Below, piece by piece: positions 25,670 to 37,900 of a stretch of 64,000 nucleotides of DNA (position 1 is its first letter; each line of letters starts with the position of its first letter). Below the pieces are notes generated by a model. The model ran no database searches. It saw only the letters and a list, made by a program, of their open reading frames with translations, and was not told the DNA's origin. Source of the DNA: Anisakis pegreffii (Eukaryota; Nematoda; Chromadorea; Rhabditida; Anisakidae); NCBI GenBank assembly GCA_035041965.1, contig JAPYMA010000289.1:124001-188000 (forward strand), read 5' to 3'. The position numbers and the translations under genes are program-made.

Positions 25670-28600
25670 ATGTCGTCCGCATTCTGTCGAACTGCACTCA
25701 TTGAGAGACTCTTACATTCTGATGCTGACGATCAACAAAGTGCACCGCTATTCAATAGTGCGAAATGTTGGACGAATATTGACTTATTTGTGAAGGTTAA
25801 TTTTCAGTTCACTATTTTTGTCGGCATTATGTCAAAACAATGTGAGGAACAATCTTTCGATATTTACTTAACTCAATGTTTTGATATTTTCATGCCAATA
25901 TTTTGATATGCACTTATCCGTCCACGCATCCAGTATCTGTCTCAATCTGACGAACACCTCATATATTTCGAACAATTCTCTTTTGTACATGAACACAAAC
26001 AAATTTTATGACTGTCACATCATCAACTGAGAACGTATCCAATGGACTATTAAAACAACTCAACGATTGCTCTCGATTATCCTCAAATATTTCACTGTTC
26101 GAACAAATTCTCAATTGTTGAAAAGTGATTACCGCAACGAACTTCAGCGATAACTTCACAAAGCATTTACAAAACCATTCTTTTTCACATTTTACTCACT
26201 CGAATGCTAACGCATCAACAAGCATTCATGCAATATATGCTCAACTTATTCAGTCATTTTTAACTCTTCGCTTTATAAAACTGCAGGATAATTTAGCTGA
26301 AGTTCATCGTAAATTGGCTAACATTGAGGAGGAGATTTGGGCAAAAATAATCATTATGGAAAAAGGTGTCCGAACTGCCAAAGCATATCTTCGTTCACAA
26401 CTGATTACTGTTGACGGGAGCGATGCAGAATTCGACGGATTCAGGTAGTTATTTAGAATTATACTGTAAAAATACGAATACTGTGGTAATAGTAATGATA
26501 ATTATGAGAATAGGAACAATATTAATAGTAATAATAAGGCCAATAACGACTAATATTGTTTATGTTTTTTATTGCAAATACATTAAACCGATGATCGAAC
26601 TAGACTCCTAAATAAACAACATAAACAAGTTTGATCGTTTTGAGCCACTATAGGATATTCTTAAAATCCATTCATTTTTCCTTTTAAAAAGAGTAATTAA
26701 ACCATCATTATATATCAAATACTCTTCCGTTTTCGAAATTCAGCCGATCACCGTAGAAACTACTTGATTTTTCGATTAGATCACCTGAAAGGGAATATAA
26801 AGGGATTATATGAGTGAATATTATATGCATAAAATAACATAATTATATTGCATGATCATATACCGTACGTTAATTGAATTGCTCCAAAATGAGCGAGTTT
26901 GAACTCAAAACATTGCTTCATTCATTTGTATGCAATTCATTCGGATGGATCATATTGAATGAGTGATTTCTCTTTCAGAATTGGGGTTAATCGTTTCACG
27001 AATTTTCATAGAGATCAACGAACCGCGAAGGCGATTAGACGCTTTTCAAAGGTTAGATGATCAGTTAATGAGCATCATCGGTTGAGAAAAACGTTTAGGG
27101 TGGGAACGCGTTCAGAATTAACTTGCTCAAGAATGCAAAGAAACAGATTGAAAACTATGTCACGACTCAAAATTTTAATACTGATTGTGAGCAAAAATCG
27201 TAATAAACAAAAATAGTCCCTCCCCAGTATTCACTATCAGTAATGAATAACCAAATTCCTGAGGAAAACGGCCTATAATTTTCATCAGATGTGACGATTT
27301 ATTTCTTTCACGGAAAAAGTGCGAATTTCTCAACCACAAATGAAATTCAAGGATCATGAGTTCATTGGAATCCTTCCGAGAAACTATCAATGCTCAAAGT
27401 CGACTTCGTCATGACAGTTAAATTCGCCATTGCCAACATACCACAAAACTTCAAACTTTCCCCTTTTAATCATCTAATCGTAAATTCAGGGCATAAAAAT
27501 AAAAATCGATGACAGTGGTTCAATTTGGCTCCGTTGCATTGAGGGAAGCATAAGAACAAGAGGGATGTTTGGTGATGTGACCGTGTATAATAACGTAATC
27601 AAGGTGAGTTATTGGATAGGAACTCATATTCCACAGCAATGTTTTCGTGATATTTACTGATATTGTAACTGGAGCTGGGAACGGAGCATAAGTATTCATT
27701 GTTGAGGGAGTTGCACAATTCGTGAGAGATCTTTTTTTCGGCAGTGGAAGATCACTTCTCGAGGTCCCCTTCGTTTTTCACGTAGGTGTATTGGGTAAAA
27801 AACGGAATTTTTCAAAATTTTACAATATCATTTCAAATATCCTATTAAATTGCAAACGACACAAATTATTATAAATGTTCAGTGGTAAAATGAAACGAAT
27901 TCCATAACTGAATATCTTCGATTGCTCCCTAACTTGATGAATATAAAGTGTGCCTCATGTACAATGACAAACATATGGTAATGGGACAATGTGAATGTTT
28001 AGCGCACCGTAATTTATCAACACTAAATATCTAGCAACTGAGCATGGACGAAATACCACCATATATGAGAAACTCGGTACTTTATTATTAATGATCTTAT
28101 GAATATAATAGGAATGAATATTTTCAGGTTTTCGATCTGAAACTCTTCAGGGATATAGTTTCACAACAAACCGATTTCGACGATGCTACGAAGAATCGTC
28201 TGAATCAGCTCGCTATAACATATATCATGGTATTTTGATTCTCAATTGAACAAATATTACACAACTATTTTGAAGGTCAATAAAAGTTGAGCTTCGCCAA
28301 AACATCTTCAAAATAAACACTTGAAGGGCGATTTACATCGGTTCTAGTAGCGATGTCTCTAAACCACCTTTTTGAGAGCTGTTCTATTCTATTCTATTTC
28401 GCTCTTAAACGGCTCTATTCTATTCTATTCTGTGCGTTCCTCGTTTGAGAACTGTTCTGCTTTATGCCATGGTATAGAATAGGAATGAAATAATTTACCT
28501 GGAATAGAGACATCACTAGTCACTACTATCATAGAATACAGTTGATCGAAATTAACTTTCATTTCTTTTAAATAGACAAATGAAAGTAACATCAGCAGTG

Positions 28601-30406
28601 AACCACTCAAATGTCCTTTATGGTTTACAATCATCCATTTGATTGCGATTGAGATGGCGCAAATCCTTATCACAACAGCAACGAACAACACATCAGGTAC
28701 TTTCAGCATTTTTCGCAAAAATTTCAGAAGCATTTTACGGCTTTCCATGATAAAATCTAACAAAATTAACTGCTTTTTCTTGGAAAAGCAGTCGTAGAAA
28801 AGTTTCGACTCAACTGAACACTTATTTACGAAAGTTTAACTGGAATATGTCTCAGTTATAGCATGAACACTGACTCATTTATGTACCTTATTAAACCTGA
28901 TTAATTGATTGTTGAGAAAGTATTCTGTTCGATTCACCTAATTCTTGATTTTTCCAGAGCACATTTTGCTTATTTGTTTTAATGGAGAAATTATGGGATT
29001 CTTTCGTGAAAAAATTTCCAATGACTGTAAGAAATAAACTTATTGAATAAATCAATGGAATTGATAGGATGTGATACACAGTCAACATCAACCAGCGCGG
29101 ATGAGTTACATAAGACGAACATGGCTGAAATGTCATCGTTTGATGTGATAAAAACATCAAATCATTCGTCAAATTTCAAACTAAATCAGCATTCCAATGA
29201 CGACAGTGTTGTTGCTTCATCGTCCAACGGAACTAATTCTAATTCACCGTATTCTAGCAATCGTAAATCAAGGTTCATTGTCCATGTATCTGTGTTTTAC
29301 TCAGCATATCTGGGAGTATCAATAGAATCTATCGATGTTCATTAAGAACTGACAGAGGTTGATATTTTAGTGAAGAACGCCAAAAACATTACTGAAAATG
29401 TTCGTGAAAACGCTATCAAACCTTACTTCTTAAATCATCACAATAATCTGAATTTATCCAGAAATTATTATAGTTTTAAGATTTTTCATGACTGTACAGT
29501 TGCTCCTGAGAAATATTGAAACGTTGAAACGTTGAAATCGATTGAATACGTATTGAAACGTTGAAGAAATTGATGCTACAAGCAATTTTTCAGAGGTGGA
29601 GCACTGAGACGTATCAATCACAGGGATCATTCGCCGATATATTCATCATCGAATCAGAATGAAAGATCAATGAACGATTTCGTGGTTTGTTGAACATAGA
29701 TTATAAACATTTATTAATACGTAATCGGATGAATCCCATTGACAATGAAAATAATTTAGTTAATACGATAATGATGAAGGGAAAACAGTACATTAACATC
29801 AGTTTGTATGATGCCTCTTTGCAGAGGACCGGTGGGTGATAGTAAAGACATGATTCCAGATTCGGATGCCTCATCCTTCACTGTACATAAGCAATATATT
29901 CCTGAGCTTACGTAAAGCAAGAGTCAACTTTTTTATCAAGTTAAATGCATGCTTTTTGGCCATTTTGCAGATATTGGCGGTTATTCACAAAAAGCTGGAC
30001 ATACCAATGAAATAACTTTTCTTTTGGATTCTATTTACAAAACTGCCCTAAAAAACTGACTTTGTATCTTTGCGCAGTCTCTGTTATGGCAATGATGGCA
30101 GTAATTACTCTGGCAGTAATTACGGCAACAGTGATATTATTGGTCAAATGTTCATTTTAGAGATCACGACAGCTCGGAAGAAGTTTAATCGATTTAAGCG
30201 AATTGGATTATCTTAGAAATCCAGTTTATTTCAAAACGAAACGCGAGACAAGAGGTGGAAGCGGTCATCCAAAATTATATCGCGTGAATAATGCTTCACA
30301 AACGAATCGGTTTCATGATAAATCGAATAACAACAACAATTACCATCTTCATTATGACGATTGGCGATCTAAAAGTGAAACCTCTCTGTATTGTGAAAGA
30401 TTCTGA
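25670..30406 (+). CDS. Smad-like MH2 domain protein (Expansion/Rebuff type), 9-exon model
   Basis: Main model: exons 25670-25795, 26287-26444, 26979-27051, 27490-27603, 28128-28229, 28958-29026, 29082-29272, 29594-29684 and 30161-30406, giving 390 codons (389 residues) in one frame. Start: the ATG at 25670 opens a 42-codon exon. Residues about 43-80 are a helical lead-in (LAEVHRKLANIEEEIWAKII). Residues about 90-190 fit an MH2 domain: SDAEFDGFRIGVNRF, then AIRRFSKGIKIKI, WLRCIEGSIR and VIKVFDLKLFRDIVSQ line up with the strand pattern of Smad MH2 domains. There is no MH1 DNA-binding domain. The tail from about residue 215 is Ser/Asn/Thr-rich and probably disordered. In insects the MH1-less Expansion and Rebuff proteins act in tracheal tube size and chitin deposition; a role here is unknown. 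The tail has at least two incompatible exon choices; see findings. Confidence 0.72.
28382..28432. repeat. Two short (TCTAT)n pentanucleotide arrays
   Basis: Two runs of TTCTATTCTAT separated by about 16 bases, in an intron of the MH2 gene. Confidence 0.7.
29594..29911 (+). other. Two alternative penultimate exons of the MH2 gene (29594-29684 or 29825-29911)
   Basis: Both follow a good TTTCAG or TTGCAG acceptor and both accept the phase-2 end of exon 29082-29272. The first (GGALRRINHRDHSPIYSS...) leaves in phase 0. The second (GPVGDSKDMIPDSDASSF...) leaves in phase 2. They cannot be used together without hitting a TGA almost at once. Which one is chosen sets the frame in which the last exon at 30161 is read. 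Confidence 0.45.
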
Positions 30407-30452
30407 GAAACATCCATTTACTGAATATTTCTAGACCGCAGTTTCAAGTTGC

Positions 30453-30458
30453 AATAAA
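30453..30458 (+). terminator. Candidate polyadenylation signal of the MH2 gene
   Basis: AATAAA 47 bases after the stop codon of the long isoform, a normal spacing for nematode 3' UTRs. Confidence 0.45.
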
Positions 30459-32473
30459 CTTTTTCTGATGGAGACCTTACACTTGGTCATTCAGAATATG
30501 CCTTCAGACGAAGTAATCTCATGTTATGTTCATTTGAATACTGCATAAGTGGATAGCGATAAAATCACCAATTAACGGATTAATCTGTGTTCAAAGAATG
30601 TTTTAGCTTTACATCAATAGCATTCAGCATTGTGTGAATGATTTTGACATTTATTTTGTCTCATGTAAAATTTCAACGCGACATTCTCAAATTTCGAATA
30701 TCTCGTTCATACCGATACCGAATGTTACAAAAAAGACATCAGTCTGCATTCAAATGATTTCCAATTTGTCTTCGATCGACACTTTCAGATTTGTTTTTTT
30801 AACATACTTTAGAACCTTATGCATTAATTTGTTGCTTTCAGTTCCTGCTATTCTCGAAACGATAACTTCTGAATGCTTAAATTAATCAGTCAAAAATTAC
30901 TGTTCGAATCACTTGATAAAACTAACGCCGAGTCAGTCATATAACTGGAAACGGCAACAACGAATTCGATCAATGAAAGATTGAAGATATCATTTCATTA
31001 CACAAACCACTTCTTGTGTGGCATGAATTTGTTCTTTTAAGTCTTTTTTTGAAAGAAAGAGATATTTTTTCACAATCGCAATTTAATTCACTGTTCACGA
31101 CATCATTCCTATTCGCAGTTTGGTTCCTTCTCCATTCTTTTTTATCACTTGTATTTATGGGATTCATAAAAACGTTTAATTTTAACCAACCTCTTTCAGT
31201 TTGCATGCAAACCTTTCAAACACGTATACGAAAGCATTCATGTGAATATCACTTAATTTTACGGGATACGGAACGAATCGAATTTACGGGATATTTGGCC
31301 GTTTTAAAACACGTAAAACGATCGGAAATAGCAACATACGATAAACATAGAGTCGAAACCATGCTTAAATCACCCGGCTGCAATTCAGCCTCGTCAGTTT
31401 GAGTCAGGCTCAGATTTGACTCATGCTTAGAGTTACGCGAACGCGTATGGCTTGGACGTAGGTTCATACTCAGGTTCAGTGTGGACTAAATTGACTTGAA
31501 TGATTTCCGTTCATTGCTACGATTCCCTTCCTACTCCATTTTCGAAAGGATGAATCTATTGTTGCACCTTAGCCTTTATTGCGAGACTGACTGTGAGTAA
31601 TCCAATGAATCTGTTTACAAATATTTACTTGCAAGTTCAGAAAAATTCGCAATTTTGCAACATCTACAATAATGTCTATATGCAGAACACGAAATGATAA
31701 AATTTGAATGAATATATACACAACGACAGAACAGTAAAGATGCTATATGAGAATATTCACATACAATATTTCCGGCAACTTTGTACTAAATTAGATATAC
31801 ATTAGCATGCTATATGAAGGCAGTCAATAATGAAGATACGCATCAACATGATATGATAAAGGCATTATTGAAGTGATGATAAGTGAAATTATTTTAGAAA
31901 TGCAAAGTGACTCTAGTAGGAAATCATCATGAAACCTCAAAGTCAAAATCTTAACAATAAAACGTGATACAGCGTTACATACACAATTACAGTCTTAACA
32001 AAATCGATAGGCAAGAATAAAAAAATTTCGTTTGGTATTATACAATAACTCATTACATATGAATTCAAATCAACTATTATTTTGTGTTGTCTCGCTGCAA
32101 GAGATCTGTTTTCCAAAGGACTCGTTCATAAACGATTCTCCTCAAAAAATATGCTGAATACCGCTTACAACAAAATTCAAAAACACTATTTCTTTCGCTA
32201 AGCTATCCATCGAAGAAACCTAACTTTTCAAGAAGTTATCACACAACAAAGATAATCGTCACACAACATTTTGAGATTCAATATTAAATTTTTAACAACT
32301 CATTAAGACAAAGTGATACATGATGCAAAAACAGATCAATTATGATAATAATGATAGTAATAAATAACCATTATTGCTATAGTTATGAAAGCAAAAACGA
32401 AGTAGTAACAAAAATACAAATTCAAAAGTAATCGAAGAAATTCGGTAACTTTTATCTCAAAATGTGCAACGAT
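30459..32473. other. Convergent intergenic region between the MH2 gene (+) and ect-2 (-)
   Basis: About 2 kb where both neighbours end, so it holds two 3' UTRs and perhaps their terminators. The 31016-31402 open frame has a hydrophobic start but no splice or codon support. Nothing else seen. Confidence 0.45.
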
Positions 32474-34916
32474 TCAAATGTGTGAAACATTCATTTGATT
32501 GCGTACAGAGTCACGTCTTCCAAGGCTCGGCGGTATAAAAACAGAAGTTGATAAAATGTTCTTAAGACGACGACACGGTGTTATTGATGAAGAATGAGCA
32601 AGAGTTTGATTTGGTGTTAAGTTGGGTGACATTAAAGATGAAGACAGTTCATTTATGGAACGTAAATTCGATTTTGAATGTAACCGTGATAGAGTATTCG
32701 AAAATCCAATATGTATACTCGATACTGCACGTTGAATACGATTCGGTTTTTGAGGTATTGAGTTCATTGTTGATGATGACATCGCGCATTTACGATTGCT
32801 GAAGTTATTCCTTTTCTCGATTACTTTAATGGTAATTCCGGAACAATGACTTTTCTGCATAAATGAAACTTACTCTTTTCAACTCTCACTACTGTTGAAC
32901 AATAGAATCGGAACTGTTAATTTAAACATAAATCAAAGCATTTCATAGATGCGGTAAACGATACGAAATCAAATAATCATACGCATTATTCACAGTAAAA
33001 ACTGAATGGAAGAACGTACGCGTGATGTAGGGCTTTGCCTATCGTAATCCATTTTTCATTGTTTTGCGTTATTGAAAACGCACCATCCAAAGGAACATTT
33101 TCCAGCGGTGTTACGCGACCACATAAATAGTATATCTGATCGAACAAAGTTGTTATGATGTTAAGTGCTCATAGATTTAAGATTATTCATTTAAACAATA
33201 ACTCACTTGATTTGATAAATCCATTAGGAATTTTCGCATTTCGCCAGGTTGATTCTCAAAGCACTGTACAACCCAAAAATCTTCGCCCTGACTAACTCTG
33301 AATGACAACACAAATATACCTTCGAAATCTGTAAATTCAATCGAATGCAATATTAGTCATTCCAAGAAAAATCTGCAAATCATTTTGATCATTGCTTTCA
33401 GTTTAGTCATTCCAAATGCTTTATAACTACAGTTTAATCATCCTGGATTAGGATTGCTACCGAACCATCCTCTCTCCTTCCAGGTGAGTCAGTAATTAAG
33501 AACTGTTTTCAATACAGTGGAGAAACATTGGAATAAATTTAAAAAGTTTGTTCTCTCCCGCCATAGTTATTGTAAATACCGTTCTCGCTCAAGTTGTAAA
33601 ATACCACTTTAGTTCACTAGAAGAGATACCTAAGAACGTTCCAGATTCTAAACATAAAACCTTAAAAATGAGCATAAAGCAGCAAATAAACGCCAATTAT
33701 GAATAATCGTAAATGAACAGCTTACTGAGATAATAGAAGATGAATAATTTACTAACCATTATGAGTTACGATGTCAATACCCCTAATCGCTGTAAGCATG
33801 TACTGCTGATGGTGTTTATATTTCTTTTTGTTGGCTCGAAATGATGTAAATGACAACTGTCTTTTGAATGAGCGTGTTGCGTTGAGTTTATTGGGCACAG
33901 CTGATTCAGTTTCATTATTAGCACCGGTACGTACCTGAATATCATAAGAAATACAGAAAAACGAATCAATTATAAGTGAGTAATCACGAATTACAAATAA
34001 TTTTCAATCAAAATTATTAAAAATTCTTGAGAAGTTTTTTGTTGATTTGCTTTTTCAATCGATTCTAGGTCAGTCTTCTGAATCGGTTCCAAAGATTCGA
34101 ACTGATCCTACGTATGAAATTTTTCGTGCTATGTAGCCAATCAAGTTTGTTACTTCACTGCCATTACCTATCTGCACGATGTCAAGATTTTTTTGCTTGA
34201 TCCGATTTTATAATTCAATCCTGGATCAGTTTCCTGCGATGGATTCAAAATCCATTCTACCGTTTCATAATTCTTTAAAATCACTGCGATTTTAGCAAGA
34301 TTCATTCAAAAAACATTATCACAAATTCACATAATGTTGAAGAAAATTGGTGACCAGCATTCTTACATGAAATTAAGATTACAAGATTAGGTTTGTGAAT
34401 ATGATTTCTATATTGCTTTGCTAGTTTGCAGGATGAACATAAAAGGATGCAAAAATTCTGATGTATTTTTTATGGTGAAATTTCGCACGGTTTCTAGGCT
34501 GGGAAAAGTCAGATATCATATAAGATGATGGTGTCAAATTCGAAGTTATATCGTGTGGTCAGCTGATCACCTACTGGGCAATTGGGATAATTATAGAATA
34601 ACATGGAGAGATCTTTAGAATCGACTTCATAAGTTGGGAACTGATTACCGTTCAATTTTACTGCATCATCATATTCCGGTCATGCGCAACAATATTACAC
34701 AAATCTATCATGTAATTACAAACGCAAACAAGGAATATTATCGATAAACATGAAACAAAAATTGCTCGAATAAATAACCTTGGCGATTTCGATGAGATCA
34801 TTAAAAAGAAATATGACCATATTCCTGTTTTGAGTCTTCGCCCAATCATCCTCACCGCCTAACGATAGAACGTGCAATTCACTGGTTAATGTTCTGGCGC
34901 TTGACAAGATTTCAGG
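32474..34916 (-). other. ECT-2 PH domain and C-terminal tail
   Basis: The PH domain covers exons 34779-34916 (SELHVLSLGGEDDW, MVIFLFNDLIEIAK), 33757-33934 (ending KKYKHHQQYMLTAIRGIDIV) and 33207-33328 (DFWVVQCFENQPGEMRKFL). Exon 33020-33135 is a linker. The last exon enters in phase 2 at 32798, not at an earlier acceptor-like site at about 32858, because only this gives the ECT2-like tail (RIQRAVSSIHIGFSNTLSRL and later RSINELSSSL). The tail is basic and Ser-rich, as in ECT2 where it contributes to membrane binding and holds nuclear localisation and phosphorylation sites. Confidence 0.87.
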
Positions 34917-37900
34917 CTGAAAATGCCAAAGGAATTTCTTTTCGTAATGAACAATCAGATTAGAGCTCCGAGAATTTACTCATTTCACCCCATCTATCCA
35001 ATCTGTTATTTTAAAAAAAAACAGCCGAATGGAACTATAAACTGACATCACTCGCACATGAACATTATAAAACACAAGAAAACTAACCGGACATCGATCG
35101 ATATCATTCGATATGTGCAATATTTTAGCAAAGGATTCAGTTTGTTTTCGTGATTCATTTGCTGTTCTGAAAATTTTGTTAACGCATTTATAGCTTTGTA
35201 CGGTAATTCGCAATTTATTCAAAAATTGTTGAGCTTCATATTCGAAATAATTTAAGAATACGTCAAAATATCATGTCCTCTTCTTTATCAGCTTTCGAGA
35301 AAATGCTATGATAATATAATAATTGATAAAATTTCAATTCGAGATGAGAGCAATAAAACGTCAATTAATATGAAGAACTTACTGGAGTACATCATCAATT
35401 GCTTTCAACGCTTTCGTCAAACAAACATAGTCCGGATTCTTCGAATCAGTTTTCTTTTGTATTGCTGAGAAAAATTACAATATCATATCGCACAAATGTC
35501 ATACAGGATGTGTTATATTAAAACAGAAGTTCTGAACGAAGTGTCGGTCGCAACGAGCAATAGTCATTGGTCACAATTGAACAGTGTAGAACACCATCAT
35601 TGATATCGACAACAATTAAGGCATCAATATTGCTTTTAATAAAAATATGAGAATAACAATACAATAAACACCAATGATTTCATAAAATATCAACCTCGAA
35701 GCAGAAGAAGTACTGACGGAAGTCTTTGAACCGGACGCACTAGCAAATCCTTGAGATTATTACGCTCACACTCCTCCCGACTTTCCGTAGCCTATAAAAA
35801 ATGTTATTTAGGAACCATGTTCAAATATCACGAATAAATTAATACCGAAGAGCATCAAAATGAATTTATAAATTGAATCGTTCCGACAAAATTTTTGACT
35901 GGCATTAGCAATGAACTGGGAAGACAAGTTGTAGAGAAACAACTCAAACCGAATGATTGACCCATTTACAGTCAGGCAATGAGAAATATCAAAATAACCT
36001 TCAGGAATGCATGGAATTTGGGCTTGTCATGATCACACTGGATGAGCGTTGCTGAAGCTGTATCATAATTTGTTAGAAACGATTTATAAGCGGGCCTCAA
36101 ATTTTCAGCATTTTTGAACCAAATCTAAACATAATCAACATTACAAATAATATTTACGATAACCTCATTAATAAGTAATGATACTGACTGAACATAACAG
36201 AAATGAAACAAAGTTTCAACCTCGCCAATAAGATGATCAACGGTCCAATGCATAACATAAGTTCGAAGATCGTAACAAATTTTCTCGTGTACCTCAATAA
36301 GAGGTGGCACACGAGAGAATATTTGCATAATTTCAGCTTTCGTCAAAAGTCCTGATTCCGGATTGTTCGACTGTTCTTCTAGAGGTTCCTTGAAGCTCTG
36401 TAAAATCTATTCTGTTCGAAAACATTGTCATTCATAATTTAATTAATTAGTTTTAGCTAATTGAATGAATTGATGCTGTTGAGCATTAGAATTTCAAGGG
36501 ATTACTATTATTATTGCAACAATAATTCAATGGTTTCTTGCAAGAGATAACGGATGCACTCTTTCATTAGAAGAATAATAAATGCAAAAAATATTCATTT
36601 GACAACCTGAACAATAAGCTTCAATGATTTCAAATAATTTTCTTCAGTTTCGAGCATTTCTTTGCACACTGCGTGTCTCATATCAGTTTTTCTTGGTGAA
36701 CATGATAGCTTTTCTAAATCATCGGTTGAGAAAAGGTGTTCCGAGTAATCTGAAAAATGTACAGATACAGGTATATCACTGGATCATTTCTAATGGGGTA
36801 GTACTTTTAATGGAAATAACACAACATTCGAGAACGTATCTATAAAGAAACGGCGACTGCAATAGACTAAATGCTTGACACTTCAGCGTGCTAGCTTTTA
36901 GTTAATTATATCGCTATCGAAAGTTTTCAAATTGTTTGAAAAACACAACAAGACTGAATAAACAGCATTCTACTAAACATGATAAAAAGGGTGTGTGAAT
37001 TATTAAAAGAAAACCTGCAAGTGCGGATGAGTTGCTTGTTTCAAGATTGTTTAGTGTTGACCTAAAGATAAGAAACACTAATAACACTTGATATCATTAT
37101 CGCTATCATCACAGTCGTCATCACTGTTCTCCTTACTCGCTTTAAGAAGCAGTATATTCTTCTTTTCTTTACAAACAACCACCCGTTTCTTTCCAAAACA
37201 AAAAGAGAAGAGATCATTCATTAATTCTCCACTATCAACGTCACAATCTACAATCAGTATTTATATCATTACTTCTCAAGTTCGTAGGATGTCAATCTTT
37301 TCAAAGTGACTCAACAATGCGGAAGATAGATAGAAAACCTCGAATTAATCCGTCTGGATGAGGGATTTGGTTCATCACTCTGTGACGGTGATAACACAGC
37401 AGCTCTTTTTCGATTTGATCGCCGCTGGTCATTCCATTGATAGATCTCTTCATTTGCGCAACAATTCAACTGGATCGATAACCAAAACCACTAAATCAAT
37501 TAATTCAGCTAATTTTTACGTAATCTTTAGATCTGTTTCATTCAAGTCGAATTTCGCAAAACTGTCACTTCTCATTGAATACTTTTTACAACAATTTTCA
37601 TATTTTTCATTTCTTGAAACCTCACACAACAAGATAAAATCTGATTACACCTGTGATTGCTAACCTCGCTAGAAACAAGATTTTGTTTCGGCGTATAATC
37701 TTCAACGGATACATCTGGACTATTTAAGACAACAATATGAGTTGCTTCGCTTTGTGATGATGCCAATTTACCTTCTACAAATTGATTCTTATTAATCGTG
37801 TATTCCCTAATACAGAGCACATCATACTGTCGATCAGTTCAGTAATAAACTGATTAGTAATATTATTGAATGATTTAAACTGCGGTCACACATCAATACT

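Noticed and set aside
28425..28763. Minus-strand 112-codon hydrophobic frame in an intron of the MH2 gene
   Set aside because: No acceptor or donor in phase, poor codon use, and it overlaps the TCTAT arrays.
37081..37250. Acidic open frame ending in DDDCDDSDNDIK on the minus strand, at first taken as an ect-2 exon
   Set aside because: It needs phase 1 on entry, while the exon before it ends in phase 2. The microexon at 37015-37061 fits both sides exactly.
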